This document shows positions 1-10,160 of a DNA stretch of 64,000 nucleotides, piece after piece (the first letter of the stretch is position 1; the number at the start of each line of letters is the position of its first letter). The notes below the pieces were generated by a model. The model searched no databases. It was not told the origin of the DNA and saw nothing but the letters and a program-made list of their open reading frames with translations. The DNA is from Adenophora triphylla var. japonica (lineage: Eukaryota; Streptophyta; Magnoliopsida; Asterales; Campanulaceae): positions 310,001 through 374,000 of the forward strand of contig JAFEMH010000167.1 of NCBI GenBank assembly GCA_022495995.1, written 5' to 3'. The position numbers and the translations under genes were made by a program.

Positions 1-51
1 TATAGTGTAAAAGGCACTGTTCGGGTTGCGAGTTGGATTGGGGTACTCACA
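1..51 (-). repeat. Partial LTR end, minus orientation
   Basis: Read on the minus strand, the segment begins TGTGAGTACCCCAATCC, almost the same as the LTR start at 36312 (TGTGAGTTCCCCAATCC) and related to those at 41211 and 62622. It is probably the U3 end of a Tat-type LTR whose remainder lies left of the window. The following bases show no polypurine tract, so it could be a solo LTR or a truncated copy. Confidence 0.4.
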
Positions 52-403
52 GGAAACGACTGTTGTTTCAGGAAGATAAGCTTCGTCCGGGTATATCTTT
101 GGAAGGAAGGGCATAATGAATCGGTGTGTATGGTGTATGGATGAGTCGATGGACCGGTCACATTGATCCGGTTTCAATGGTCCGGTTCCGCGGTTCTACA
201 AATTACGATACACTATATGTTTTTACAAAAATAAAGCATACAACAATTAAATATTTACACCAATTATGTTAACAAAAAAGACTAAACAAAGTTGTCACAA
301 TTTTCCAATATTCAAATCGCAACATAGACCATTAAACTTTAATTGTTCATCTTCATACTTTACAATGACATACAAAGATTTAAAAACTCAAAGCTACGGA
401 TTA

Positions 404-405
<2 letters not shown>
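52..405. other. AT-rich non-coding DNA
   Basis: No gene, RNA or repeat could be supported here. The segment leads into a TA microsatellite. Confidence 0.5.
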
Positions 406-490
<85 letters not shown>

Positions 491-491
491 A
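406..491. repeat. (TA)n microsatellite
   Basis: About 86 bases of almost perfect TA dinucleotide repeat, interrupted once near 477 by TGTA. Reading frames rich in Tyr-Ile across it are artefacts of the repeat. Confidence 0.97.
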
Positions 492-1108
492 AAGTATAAT
501 AGTATTCGGTCCGATTTCGATCCAGGACCGTATATATTTTTTCATAAACCAGAAACATATCAAATAAAATAATGATCGATTTCACCGAAAATTGAAAACA
601 GAATCGGACCAAAACTATTTTTATATTTTAGAAAAATATGAAAAATTGTGGAAAAATACACTTATACCTTAAGGTATAAGACTAATTTTAATATTATGTC
701 TTTGGGTATAAGACCGACGGGGTGGGAGTATAAGACTGACGGTATAAGAATTTTTTTCTCATTTTAAAGAAAATGTGAAATTTTTTGATTTTTTTTCTTT
801 ATTAATTAGTGTTATACCCAAGTATAAGAGCGCATTGCTTAATTTAATATGAGAATTTTTTTATGATTTTTTAGAAACAATATGACAAAATTGTGAAAAA
901 TAAAAAGTTACTTTTATAACTTAGGTATAAGAGTAATTATAGTCTTATACCCAAGTATATGACCGGACTACATAATTAAATATAAAACTTTTTTATGATT
1001 TCTTAAAAAAAAATATAAAAAATTGTTAAAAAAATAAAATATTACATTTATAATTTTTTATGATATCTTAAGAAAATATGAAAAATTGATTTTTTTTTTA
1101 ATATTATG
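492..1108. repeat. AT-rich DNA with scattered GGTATAAGAC-like repeats
   Basis: Short degenerate copies of GTATAAGAC / GTCTTATAC recur between about 655 and 975 in both orientations. No coding potential was seen. It may be an old repeat or the eroded inside of a DNA element. Confidence 0.45.
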
Positions 1109-1730
1109 GAATCTCATTAGTTTATGAGTTGGTCTTATAAAAAACTAGTTTTTTCTTAAGATAAGGAAAAACGTGTTTTCAAAATAAACGGTGGCAATTT
1201 TGTAATTACTGGCAACCATGTTCAAAATAAACGGTGGCATTTTCGTAATTAATGGTTCCCCGTTTATGTCGGTTCGTTTAACAAAGCGCCGGTGTGATAA
1301 AGTGTCGGTGCATATGTAACAAAGTGCCGGCGAAAAAGTGCCGGCAGTTTAACAAAGTGCCGGTGTAAGCGGTGGCACTTTGTTAAACCGAAACCCGGCA
1401 CTTTTACACGGGCACTTTTAAATACATAACCGGCGCTCTTCACACCGGCACTGCTACACTAACATCGACACTTTGTTACACTAATATTTTTTGGCTCTCA
1501 AAAATACAAGCACCGACATTCAAAAATACATGGGTGACATTTGAAAACACAATTACCGGCACTCAAAAATGCATATACCGGCACTCAAAAACACCGATAA
1601 TTATTTTTGCCGATATTCAAAAAAACATGAACCGGCATTCGAAAAAACATGGACTGGCATTCAAAATTACAAGAACTGGCATTCAAAAATACATTGACAC
1701 TCAGTTACACACTTACTGGCACTCTATTAT

Positions 1731-1880
1731 ACACTAACGGGCACTCAATTATACACCAACGGGCACTTGATTATACACTAACGGGCACTTGATTATACAC
1801 TAACGGACACTCAATTATACACCAACGGGCACTTGATTATACACTAACGGGCACTCTATTATACACTAACGGGCACTTGT
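1731..1880. repeat. 22-bp minisatellite
   Basis: Between six and seven head-to-tail copies of a unit close to ACACTAACGGGCACTTGATT plus AT. Copies differ mainly by C/T changes (CACTAACGG or CACCAACGG) and TTGATT, TCAATT or TCTATT. Upstream, from about 1480, looser copies of GGCACTCAAAAATACA suggest an older form of the same array. Confidence 0.85.
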
Positions 1881-2121
1881 TAAATCACAAACTGGTACTC
1901 ATTAAATCACAACACTGGTACTTATTAAATCACCCTTTGACTCTGCCTTTATCCCCAAATCCAATTCCCCTTCTTAAACCTTTCAATTACAACATTTCAA
2001 GCTAAACCCAGTTGGGATTTTCAGGCATAATACTTCAGGCGAGGCAGCTGGGCACTTTCTATTCTTATTTCCCTCATTTTCTTGGGAAATCTTGATTGAG
2101 GAGGCAGCTAAGATGATAGAT

Positions 2122-2403
2122 TTAATCAATTTCTTGATGATCTTGAGTTTGATCTGTCCTCTCTTTGGTGGGAGCAATATTTTTCGTTTGGTTACGACTT
2201 GAGATGAAGGTTTGATCAGTTCCATTTCTGCAAATTGGAAATGGAGAATTTGGTTTGAAGGAACATAGGAGAGAGAGGGAGAGAGATGGGTGAGGAAGCT
2301 TGGCCGGAGAGGGATTGGAGGGGAAATAGGTCGCCGGTTGATTAGAGGGAGAAACCAGGTAAAGATCTTGGCCGGAGAGATGAGTGAGGAAGACGATCGC
2401 CAT
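2122..2403 (-). other. Possible captured gene fragment (minus strand)
   Basis: On the minus strand an ATG at 2403 opens a 93-codon frame with Ser/Pro/Leu-rich sequence, preceded and followed by CT-rich tracts like those of plant 5' leaders. It lies inside the inverted ends of the putative TIR element, so it may be a captured host exon (Pack-MULE-like) or chance. I recognise no domain. The frame ends without an evident splice partner. Confidence 0.2.
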
Positions 2404-2482
2404 TTTCCGCCTAGAGAGAAGCTGCTTTGCGTTTAGTGAGAGAAAGTGAGAGAGAGAATGAGCCGGCCGGTATTTTAAAACA

Positions 2483-2509
2483 CGTTTTTTGTTAAGTTAA
2501 CAAAAAACG
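2483..2509. repeat. Perfect 13-bp inverted repeat
   Basis: CGTTTTTTGTTAA at 2483-2495 is followed after one base by its exact complement TTAACAAAAAACG at 2497-2509. It is part of the right inverted end of the TIR element, and the left end has a decayed version near 1150-1175. Confidence 0.8.
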
Positions 2510-2626
2510 CGTTTTTTATAAGTTTTTGGCTTAGTTTATTGTGAAATCTCATTTTTATTCATTTATTTTCATCCATAATCATTTATGGTAATAAGAGCTA
2601 TTGTAAAAGTGTTCATAAATTGATCA

Positions 2627-2690
2627 TTAACCAAGTGGATAAGATCTTGGTTTTCTACACAAAGGTCCTTGGTTCGAATCCTAGCCCATG
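2627..2690 (+). repeat. tRNA-like sequence (SINE head or decayed tRNA)
   Basis: The segment has a box A-like TAACCAAGTGG at 2627 and a box B GGTTCGAATCC at 2671, at the spacing usual for tRNA genes. The acceptor ends do not pair convincingly, so it is more likely a tRNA-derived SINE remnant than a working tRNA. Confidence 0.35.
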
Positions 2691-2775
2691 CCCAAACTAT
2701 TATTGGTACGGTCGGTCCTAGTCCGTTTCGACGTTTTTTTTTACCCCTAGCCTTAACAATTCTCCACGACCCGGA

Positions 2776-2786
2776 GTATATATACA
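2776..2786 (+). promoter_or_regulatory. TATA box of the kelch-like gene
   Basis: GTATATATACA lies about 80 bases upstream of the ATG at 2865. The same block, including the following CATACTTTTGACT and CCCAAACCTAACCCTAAG, is conserved upstream of the truncated paralogue at 24143, which supports a promoter and leader role. Confidence 0.6.
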
Positions 2787-2864
2787 TACTTTTGACTATA
2801 TTCCCCCAAATTCCCAAACCTAACCCTAAGGCTTCAGAGCGGCGATCTGCGGGTTCTAGCTGTA

Positions 2865-4013
2865 ATGAAGCGCCGTCACTCATCAACCTCTTTGAATGAA
2901 TCTGAGGGAATGATTTATGCAGTATTTGAATCCCTTGGTGCGGAAAATTATGACAACGACATTGGATATCTTATTTACAAACTTGATTCGGTAGAGGGTT
3001 CAGGGAAAGATGATGTTCGTGAATTGGGGCCGCCGATCGAAACCTTAAAACAATCCCAATATGCCAAGGCGATGCCCTTCTTTTCAGTCGGTTCCAAACT
3101 TTATTTTTGTGGGGGTTTTGATTTTTGTGATGATTCTGATGGTTATCATTCTGATGGGGGTTTTGATTGGGATGATAGGCTTCCGGTTTACAAAACTGAG
3201 GCATATATGTTAGACATCAATTCGAACCAAGGTATTGTTGAGATTCCATCTATGAACTTTCCCAAACCTATTCCCTATGTTTGTGGTCCTGTTGATAATC
3301 ATAAGTTTTATATATTTAGTGTCTCAAAAGAATTCTCCGAGTTCGGTTGTCCTACTTTTGAGATGTTGGATACGAGCACGAATTTGTGGGAAAATATCTC
3401 AATCCCGGACAGTATATCCAAGGAATCTTTTCACTCCTCTGTTGTTTGTGGTTCTAATATTTTGATCTCCAGTGGCAATCGCAATCGCTTATTTGTATTT
3501 TGTACAAGAACTCGAAATTGGCGGACAATCGATGACCCAATTTCTATTGAACCCTCCACAGTCCCATTTGTCAAAGCAAGTCCACTATTTCATGGAAATG
3601 AATATGGTCATATTTTGTTAGCCTCCCTATCCAGAACATGTCTACCTCAAGTATACTTGTCTTGGTACTTGCACTTGCCTCTGGGTATGAAAGATTTTGA
3701 CCGGTTTAGCCCTTTTGTTTCTTTAGGGGAGGTTGATGGTTTGGTGAAACATTTGGGTGATACTGAATTTTTTGGTGGTAGGGGAATATTTGCTGATTTC
3801 TTTGCTTTCAATGATAACCGTTTTTGTGTTGTTCGCGCCGGAGAGGATGGATTCTTTATAGACAGGCCTTTTGCTTTTTACATTTTCCGTGTTAGTTATA
3901 GTGGGCTGGAGGGACTCAATTCAAAGATAAATGTCAAGGTCGAGAATGCCTTGCGATACAAATACTGCAGCAATGTATGCATGGATCCAAAGTATTTCTT
4001 TGTTGTTGGATGA
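2865..4013 (+). CDS. Kelch-like beta-propeller protein
   Basis: A 382-residue single-exon protein starting at the ATG that follows a TATA box by about 80 bases. Repeated blade-like units include VGSKLYFCGG near residues 79-88 followed by an acidic Gly/Asp-rich insert, AYMLDINSNQGIVEIPSM near 114-131, HKFYIFS near 146-152, FEMLDTSTNLWENI near 165-178 and LFVFCTRTRNWRTID near 209-223. The pattern (hydrophobic strand, GG or similar turn, then a Tyr/Trp-containing strand) is that of kelch/galactose-oxidase-type propellers, as found in plant proteins of unknown role. I see no F-box at the N-terminus, no signal peptide and no membrane segment. Its exact role is unknown. It is the only apparently intact host gene in the window, and two damaged copies lie downstream (7708-7842 and 24143-24667). 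The frame is unbroken, which together with the conserved promoter suggests it is functional. Confidence 0.7.
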   Translation: MKRRHSSTSLNESEGMIYAVFESLGAENYDNDIGYLIYKLDSVEGSGKDDVRELGPPIETLKQSQYAKAMPFFSVGSKLYFCGGFDFCDDSDGYHSDGGFDWDDRLPVYKTEAYMLDINSNQGIVEIPSMNFPKPIPYVCGPVDNHKFYIFSVSKEFSEFGCPTFEMLDTSTNLWENISIPDSISKESFHSSVVCGSNILISSGNRNRLFVFCTRTRNWRTIDDPISIEPSTVPFVKASPLFHGNEYGHILLASLSRTCLPQVYLSWYLHLPLGMKDFDRFSPFVSLGEVDGLVKHLGDTEFFGGRGIFADFFAFNDNRFCVVRAGEDGFFIDRPFAFYIFRVSYSGLEGLNSKINVKVENALRYKYCSNVCMDPKYFFVVG

Positions 4014-4762
4014 TACAAGTAAGTGTCTACCTCTCTAAGTCTATGATTCATAGGATTATAAAATGTTGTTTCGATCTAACATATATTGTACCTCATTAGG
4101 TTGCTGTTGTTTTGCTTCTGATGTAATGTTGCCTTTTGCTATTATGTTGGATGATACTTGTTTCTTTTTGTGTACTTATGAGGCTTATTCTCCTATAGCT
4201 AATACTCCATACGTACCAAAATGATCTTATAATTCCACTAGTTTAGACTTGATTTTTTTAGTGACAAAATAAATAAATAAAATGACTCCCAAAATAGATT
4301 TTTGCGAAATTGAACATTTTTGTTTATTCGAACTCACTAGGAAATCTCATTGATGGAGAGATAGATTTGCCTCCATAGCTCTTTTAACTTCTGCTTTGCT
4401 CAGTTTAGCTTCAGCCATTTCAAGAGGTTACACACCTTCTTGTGGATCAATATCACTATTCTTGTCCACATCATTTACTGAAAGATTTTTCTTTGCTTAA
4501 ATTTTTTTTAAGAGATATTTTGTTAAAGTTTGTACTTTTAACCAATTTTAGTTGGAGAAACAGGCTAGTACTTTTACTATCCACTCTATAATTATGGACA
4601 TTCAATTGGGAAAAACATACTTTCGAAAATGAATACTCATCTTAAAAATGACAACTTATGGCATATAGATCTTGGTATGGATAAATTTACTGATACTTTT
4701 ATGCGAGGCACAACAATATAGGCCTTGGAGCATTCTTATCAATCTGTATAAGCTACAAAGTC
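4014..4762. other. 3' flank of the kelch-like gene
   Basis: AT-rich, with no open frame. Probably contains the 3' UTR, and is otherwise unremarkable. Confidence 0.5.
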
Positions 4763-5513
4763 TTAGTGTGATTTCCAATACTGAAAATGGGGTTTTGAGT
4801 GAGTCAGGATTATATATGGACAACATGTTCTTCCTTAGGATTACATAACCTTATGCTGTTGTCTTTCATACACATTTTTGTATCTGTTGTTTTAGGCCCT
4901 TGAAGGGTTGGGAAACGATGAAAATTTGACAGGTGAATTGATTATGTACATGATCACGACCCCAATGTATGAAAATTTGACAGGTGAATTGTAGAAGTTA
5001 TAGATCACACCTCGAATTCAGTCTTCGGCCTGATTATGAAATGGTTCCGCACAAATCTTTGATCGCCAAGTGATAGATAATATCTGATACCAGTCTGCCG
5101 CACTTTAATCCAGTCGTTTATGTGTGCTTCTTCATTTGCAGATGTAGGTCTTAAGTACATCTCAATTCAACTGTAAACAGTGTTTGAAGCACATTCAGTT
5201 GCAATAACAAAAATTGAAATAAATAAAACAAATACGAAATATCTCGTCTCTCAAACATAAGGAGCTGCTAGCAAAAAGGGATAAAAACATTCTTTTTGTG
5301 ATGAAAACAAATAAGCATATTCTTCTTTAGATTTTGTATTTTTAGATCAAATATAGGAAAATAAGTCTGCAACTTACGTATCCAGTTTTGATTCCTTTCC
5401 ATGAAATACATAAGCTGATTCTCCACTTTGTAACTGCTAAAAACAGCTTAACTCCGTAAGCATGCAGACAATGAAGTTGATACAAAAATAAAGACAGGTT
5501 GCACTCATGCAGA
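4763..5513 (+). repeat. Direct segmental repeat, copy 1
   Basis: This 751-base segment recurs at 7911-8657. The copies are nearly identical: a 4-base deletion in copy 2 near the TTCTTCCTTAGG site and a few substitutions. Copy 1 follows the intact kelch-like gene and copy 2 follows a kelch 3' remnant, so the repeat belongs to a tandem duplication of the locus. Inside it, GAAAATTTGACAGGTGAATTG occurs twice about 60 bases apart (from 4919 and 4970). Confidence 0.95.
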
Positions 5514-5672
5514 TGGATTGAATTGGTCTAAGAGGGAGAGAGAGAGAGAATTGTATGAGAGAGAGGGAGGATTTATGTGAGTTTTGAGGGTTGGAACTCG
5601 TCTGGAGTAATTTGGGCAGAGTAACACTAAGGGAGATCGAAAAGAGATCCAGAAATGAGAGGGGAAAGGCCT

Positions 5673-5754
5673 TATTTATAACCACCAGAAAGGGGCTTAA
5701 TGTGTCGCACGACACATCGTGTCCATTTTCCATGGCACGATATGTCGCACGACA
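5673..5754 (-). promoter_or_regulatory. Paired palindromes upstream of a TATA box
   Basis: TGTCGCACGACA occurs at 5703-5714 and 5743-5754 (40 bases start to start). Twenty bases beyond the first copy on the minus strand lies GGTTATAAATAA (5673-5682, complement). The arrangement resembles those in the LTRs at 36496-36577 and 40925-41000. The segment may be a remnant LTR promoter lying next to the duplicated kelch flank. No supported gene lies downstream. Confidence 0.55.
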
Positions 5755-5887
5755 GAACAGGTCATACTGGCTTTTTGGCGCCAAATAACAGCTCAATCTT
5801 ATCCACAACTAATTCCCAATAGGTCCTTTCCTGAATAATTTCCCATAGGTCCTTTTGCATGGAAAAATGACCTATAGGTACTTGCTT

Positions 5888-6062
5888 GGCCACTGTATAC
5901 ATATACAGTAGACTGTATACATATACAGTAGATATTTAGCTACTGTATACAAGTGTATATGTGTGGTTATACACTTGTATACAGTAGATACTTAACTACT
6001 GTATACAGTAGACTGTATATGTATACAGTAGCTAAGTATCTACTGTATACAAGTGTATACAA
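5888..6062. repeat. Cluster of inverted repeats (cruciform-prone)
   Basis: A perfect 19-bp inverted repeat pairs 5941-5959 with 5968-5986 around an 8-base loop. A second pairs 5984-6007 with 6020-6043 (24 bp, one mismatch, 12-base loop). All are built from the unit CTGTATACAGTA or close variants, which also repeats to the left from 5895. The two hairpins overlap by three bases. Confidence 0.85.
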
Positions 6063-6106
6063 GTGGTTCTCACGGTTCTCATTTTGTTATGGTTCTCATT
6101 TGAGCA

Positions 6107-6108
<2 letters not shown>

Positions 6109-6150
<42 letters not shown>
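6109..6150. repeat. (TA)n microsatellite left of a MITE
   Basis: TA repeat with one TTTA interruption, directly next to the MITE at 6151. A matching TA tract borders its right side, consistent with insertion into a TA-rich target. Confidence 0.9.
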
Positions 6151-6437
6151 CTCCCTCCGTCCCACGTTAGTTGAGACTAACTTTTTGGGCACACCAATTA
6201 AGAAAAAGTAAGTGAGAGAAAAAGTGAAAGAAAATGTTGTGAGTATGAAGAATTAAATAGGAGAGAGAATAAGTGGGAGGAATAGTTAGGAGAGAGAATG
6301 TTGTGAGTGTAAAAGTGAAATATGAGAGAGAATGAGTGGGGTAAATAGTGAAGATTCCTTTGCCATTTTGGGCAGTCTCAACTAACGTGGGACGGCACAA
6401 AAGGGAAAGAAGTCTCAACTAACGTGGGACGGAGGGA

Positions 6438-6438
<1 letters not shown>
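6151..6438. mobile_element. Stowaway-type MITE
   Basis: A 288-base element whose ends are inverted copies of CTCCCTCCGTCCCACGTTAG, flanked by TA on both sides as expected of Tc1/mariner MITEs. The right terminal motif occurs twice (about 6375-6397 and again at the true end), suggesting an internal duplication of the terminus. There is no transposase. Confidence 0.9.

Positions 6439-6494
<56 letters not shown>
6439..6494. repeat. (TA)n microsatellite right of a MITE
   Basis: About 56 bases of TA repeat between the MITE end and a SINE-like segment. It could be the split target of the MITE or the tail of the minus-strand SINE. Confidence 0.9.
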
Positions 6495-6495
<1 letters not shown>

Positions 6496-6612
6496 TTTTT
6501 TCTTTTTAAAAGAGGATCGACACATGTTCCCATATTTCCCCCCATAGGTGGCTCGAACTCGGGACCTTTGGTCTCAAGTGAGGAGTTCCTACCACTAGGC
6601 TACAACCTTCTT
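6495..6612 (-). mobile_element. tRNA-derived SINE (minus strand)
   Basis: The minus strand shows box A (TAGCCTAGTGGTAGG, near 6585-6605) and box B (GAGTTCGAGCC, near 6550-6560) at tRNA-like spacing, then a short body and an A-rich end running into the TA repeat. Plant SINEs have this form. Ends were judged by eye. Confidence 0.6.
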
Positions 6613-7707
6613 GGCATTTTTCTGTTGTATATAGACATGAGCTCATAGTTTTATTTTAGTATTTGCACAATTCTCAAAACTGGTTGCTTAAAAGGGGAAG
6701 AAATCATTTTGCAGCAGTTGGAGAAGCTTATCTCTAATGAAGGTAGTTAAGCGATTGCTAGGATTAAAAACACCTAAATGTGATGTGTTGCTTATAAACT
6801 GGATATTATATCAGGTGGTCAAAAAAATTAGTGCTTCTAAAATGAAGATTGGTATTACTATCAAGCTTAAAATCTGTGGATAATTTTGATAATGTTGTTA
6901 ATCTTTTGCTATCTCACTTTGTCCATGTATACTGGTCAGCCATTGGCAGGTCCCACACATGAAACTCATGTCTTGTTTTCTTTGTATTGATGCAGGCCGG
7001 AGTCCCTTTTTGCTCATGAATCAATGTTGATGATGCGTATTAAGGTGGGAAAGTTTCGCATCTGTTCCGTTCTGTTCTATTCTCCATCTCTTTTGTTTTG
7101 TCAGACTTTGATTTGGCCACATTATACAAGTTGGATGTTATGGAAGTATATTATTGCTGTAATAATTTTACTCGCACGATTTCTTTAATAGTTGATTGTC
7201 TCCTTTTTGTGTTGTATAAATCTTTGATGCCAAGATGAGGAGAGTCACAATTATGATGAAAAGAAAAGCTCAGAGAGCCGAATGAATGGCGGAATATGGT
7301 AATATTCCTCTGTAGTAGTAAAAACATCACTTACAGGGATCAGAACTCAAGACTGAAATCATTTGAAGCAAGATTTCGTACCCTTAATATTGTAGAATTA
7401 AAGGTTAAGAAGTACTCACCTCCTAAATAATGCTTAATGGCAAGGCAGGGTACTCATTTATAGTCATAAAACATTCCCATATAATCAATCAAGCGAACAA
7501 ATGCGCTTAACATCCAACGTTTGACAATTAATTTTAGTTGAATTAAATGAACTGAAACCTATGTTAAGTATCTCTTAACAGTTATGTAAATTCTAAAAAA
7601 TATGAACAAATAGTATAACAAACAAACTTCCAGGAAGAAACCTATCTCTCAAGAAAAAAAAAAAAAAACGCAAATGTGGTTTGAGCTATTTAAAAGGATT
7701 ATCTGCA
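6613..7707. other. Non-coding spacer
   Basis: No supported gene. The segment contains an A14 run near 7658 just before a kelch remnant. It lies inside the duplicated kelch locus and may be eroded intron or spacer. Confidence 0.5.
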
Positions 7708-7842
7708 GATAGGCGTTTTGCTTTCGACATATTCCGCGTTAGTTATAGTGCAGCAATAAAAGGCATCGATATTGATACTTGTTGCTTTAAGAGAATATTG
7801 GATGGTTGTTACATTCAACTCAAGGGTCCATCCCTAATTTAA
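7708..7842 (+). pseudogene. 3' remnant of a kelch-like paralogue
   Basis: Beginning at GATAGGCGTTTTGCTTTCGA the frame encodes DRRFAFDIFRVSYS, matching DRPFAFYIFRVSYS near the C-terminus of the intact protein, then runs 30 further codons to TAA at 7840. Only this last part survives, and no upstream kelch sequence is visible. It lies just before copy 2 of the 0.75-kb repeat, as the intact gene lies before copy 1. Confidence 0.75.
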
Positions 7843-7910
7843 AGTTTTTTTATAAAGGAAAATCATCAAGCATCAAAAGCACTTGAGTGCTTGATGTACC
7901 AAACACCACC

Positions 7911-8657
7911 TTAGTGTGATTTCCAATACTGAAAAGGGGGTTTTGAGTGAGTCAGGATTATATATGGACAACATGTTCTTCAGATTACATAACCTTATGC
8001 TGTTGTCTTTCATACACATTTTTGTATCTGTTGTTTTAGGCCCTTGAAGGGTTGGGAAACGATGAAAATTTGACAGGTGAATTGATTATGTACATGATCA
8101 CGACCCCAATGTATGAAAATTTGACAGGTGAATTGTAGAAGTTATAGATCACACCTCGAATTCAGTCTTCGGTCTGATTATGAAATGGTTCCGCACAAAT
8201 CTTTGATCGCCAAGTGATAGATAATATCTGATACCAGTCTGCCGCACTTTAATCCAGTCGTTTATGTGTGCTTCTTCATTTGCAGATGTAGGTCTTAAGT
8301 ACATCTCAATTCAACTGTAAACAGTGTTTGAAGCACATTCAGTTGCAATAACAAAAATTGAAATAAATAAAACAAATACGAAATATCTCGTCTCTCAAAC
8401 ATAAGGAGCTGCTAGCAAAAAGGGATAAAAACATTCTTTTTGTGATGAAAACAAATAAGCATATTCTTCTTTAGATTTTGTATTTTTAGATCAAATATAG
8501 GAAAATAAGTCTGCAACTTACGTATCCAGTTTTGATTCCTTTCCATGAAATACATAAGCTGATTCTCCACTTTGTAACTGCTAAAAACAGCTTAACTCCG
8601 TAAGCATGCAGACAATGAAGTTGATACAAAAATAAAGACAGGTTGCACTCATGCAGA
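7911..8657 (+). repeat. Direct segmental repeat, copy 2
   Basis: Near-identical to 4763-5513, with a 4-base deletion. Because the copies differ so little while the kelch gene before copy 2 is almost gone, either the duplication was recent and included an already broken gene, or conversion has kept the flanks alike. Confidence 0.95.
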
Positions 8658-9111
8658 ATGGACGGTTGACGGTTGGGATACTTGATGGCATCTAAAAAAG
8701 AAACGTTGATCGCCAGTATCCAGATTGACAAGCTTCTTCGTAATTCATTTACATTCAGCTTGGCCAAGAAATGTTATAATAGCAAGGAATAACATCAATA
8801 GTTCTAGATGACATATATATATATATATATCCTTTATTCTTCAATACCCTAGGTACTGTACAAAATATGTGCTTAACACTGGTATCCCGATTTTATACAT
8901 ACAGTAAATACAAGTAAAAAGAACAAGGGAGTTCTTAATATAAAGAAGCGTGTCACACCCTACATTGTTGAGAGGTTTGATATGGTTTGTTCTAGATTAC
9001 TCTGAAATATAGCAGTTCTAGAGTTCTCTGGAATGTTCGGTCTTCTAGATTTATCTAGATGGTCCTAGAGTACTCTAGAATGTTCTATAACTTGGTGAAA
9101 TTATCTGTATA
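8658..9111. other. Non-coding spacer with short repeats
   Basis: A short TA run at 8814-8830. From about 8990 to 9095 TCTAGA and related strings (GTTCTAGA, ACTCTAGAATGTTCT) recur several times. No coding sequence was seen. Confidence 0.5.
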
Positions 9112-9343
9112 CTCCCTCTGTCCCATCCGAAAAGGCACAAATTTCCATTTGGGTATTCATTTAAGAAGGCACACTCCTAAAATGGAAACTATTTAATACT
9201 TCTTTATTAATGGGACCCGCTTGTCTACCCCACCTTCTCTCTCCTAACTCACTTTTCATACTCACAACATTTACTCCACTATACACTTTCCTTAATTCCC
9301 GTGCAAGTTTCATTTTGTGCCTTTACGAATGGGATAGAGGGAG
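9112..9343. mobile_element. Stowaway-type MITE
   Basis: A 232-base element with ends CTCCCTCTGTCCCATC and GAATGGGATAGAGGGAG in inverted orientation and TA on both sides. The next inner bases (AAAAGGCACAAA / TTTTGTGCCTTT) also pair. Non-coding. Confidence 0.88.
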
Positions 9344-9473
9344 TATTAGTTAACAATAGTAGAGTGTTCTCAAATAGAAAGAATAATTTAAAGTATAAAA
9401 GGAATATGTTAGAGCCTATAAACAGGATGGGCCTCATTCGTAACAAAGCATTTCATAAAGCAAGTAACAAATA

Positions 9474-9750
9474 CTCCCTCCGTCACATAACAAGCGACAC
9501 ACTTTGCCATTTTGGGCGTCCCACTGATAAGTTACACTTCCTAAAATGGAAAATAATCTTTACTATTTCCTCCACTCATTCTCTCTCCTACATTATTATA
9601 ATACTCACAACACCATTATAATTTACTATTTCCTCCACTCATTCTCTCTCCTACTTTACTATCTACCCTCACAACACATCAACCTTTTCACTTTTTCCTT
9701 AATTCCCGTGCGAAACAGTAATTGTGTCGCTTGTTATGGGACGGAGGGAG
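9474..9750. mobile_element. Stowaway-type MITE
   Basis: A 277-base element: left end CTCCCTCCGTCACATAACAA, right end TTGTTATGGGACGGAGGGAG complement-matched, TA on each side. Inner AAGCGACACA / TGTGTCGCTT extend the inverted repeat. An internal direct repeat, TTTACTATTTCCTCCACTCA, is present twice. Confidence 0.88.
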
Positions 9751-10044
9751 TACTTGTCTACTACTTCTTTGGTCTGCGAAGTAAGACTAACGGCTCCGAG
9801 TACATCAGGTGGTATATGTTAGCAGAATAGCCTTTCGTGTTTCCTTGGAACTGTTATCAATTTGTTAGACTAAAACTTTCTCATCCTTAACATAATTTAT
9901 TATACATTAATCAAAGGAGTTTTAACTTCTCATTCCATACCATTTAAGAACACCTTACTCTACACTCTTTAAGTATGCCTTGTAGCATTTCTATATAAAG
10001 ACAACTTTTCTAAAGTTGTAAAACTCAATATCCAAAGATGAATA

Positions 10045-10160
10045 CCCCCTCCGTCCCATTTTAGAAGGCACAAAATGGGTTTTTCATAAAAATTATGAAA
10101 AGTGTATAGTGGAGTAAATGTTGGGATTGTGCCTTTTGTAATGGGACACCAAAATGGGGC
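10045..10160. mobile_element. Left part of a MITE split by element A
   Basis: Begins CCCCCTCCGTCCCATTTTAG after TA. The matching right end (GCACGGAGGGAG then TA) is found only at 22542-22577, beyond the LTR element. The break has the 5-base duplication GGGGC on both sides, so the retrotransposon inserted into this MITE. Confidence 0.8.

Larger units (their letters stand above)
1109..2550. mobile_element. Putative non-autonomous TIR element (MULE-like)
   Basis: The left end (1109-1187) and the reverse complement of the right end (2472-2550) align over about 75 bases. Both contain TTATAAAAAAC and, further in, AAAAACGTGTTTT, with related outer ends (GGAATCTCA and GAGATTTCA). Long imperfect inverted ends around 1.3 kb of non-transposase DNA suggest a Mutator-like non-autonomous element. 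The inside holds a 22-bp tandem array and a GC-richer, CT-tracted segment that may be captured gene sequence. I found no clean target-site duplication, so the exact ends and the superfamily are uncertain. Confidence 0.45.

Noticed and set aside
266..612. Four overlapping Tyr-Ile-rich ORFs
   Set aside because: Produced by the TA microsatellite; no coding signal outside it.
2627..2690. Functional tRNA gene
   Set aside because: Boxes A and B are present but the acceptor and anticodon stems do not form convincingly; kept only as a tRNA-like repeat.
2569..2899. ORFs overlapping the kelch promoter
   Set aside because: They cover the TATA box and the tRNA-like segment and have no recognisable domain.
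5437..5808. 123-residue minus ORF
   Set aside because: It spans the TATA box and palindromes and half of it is the duplicated non-coding flank. No domain is recognisable.
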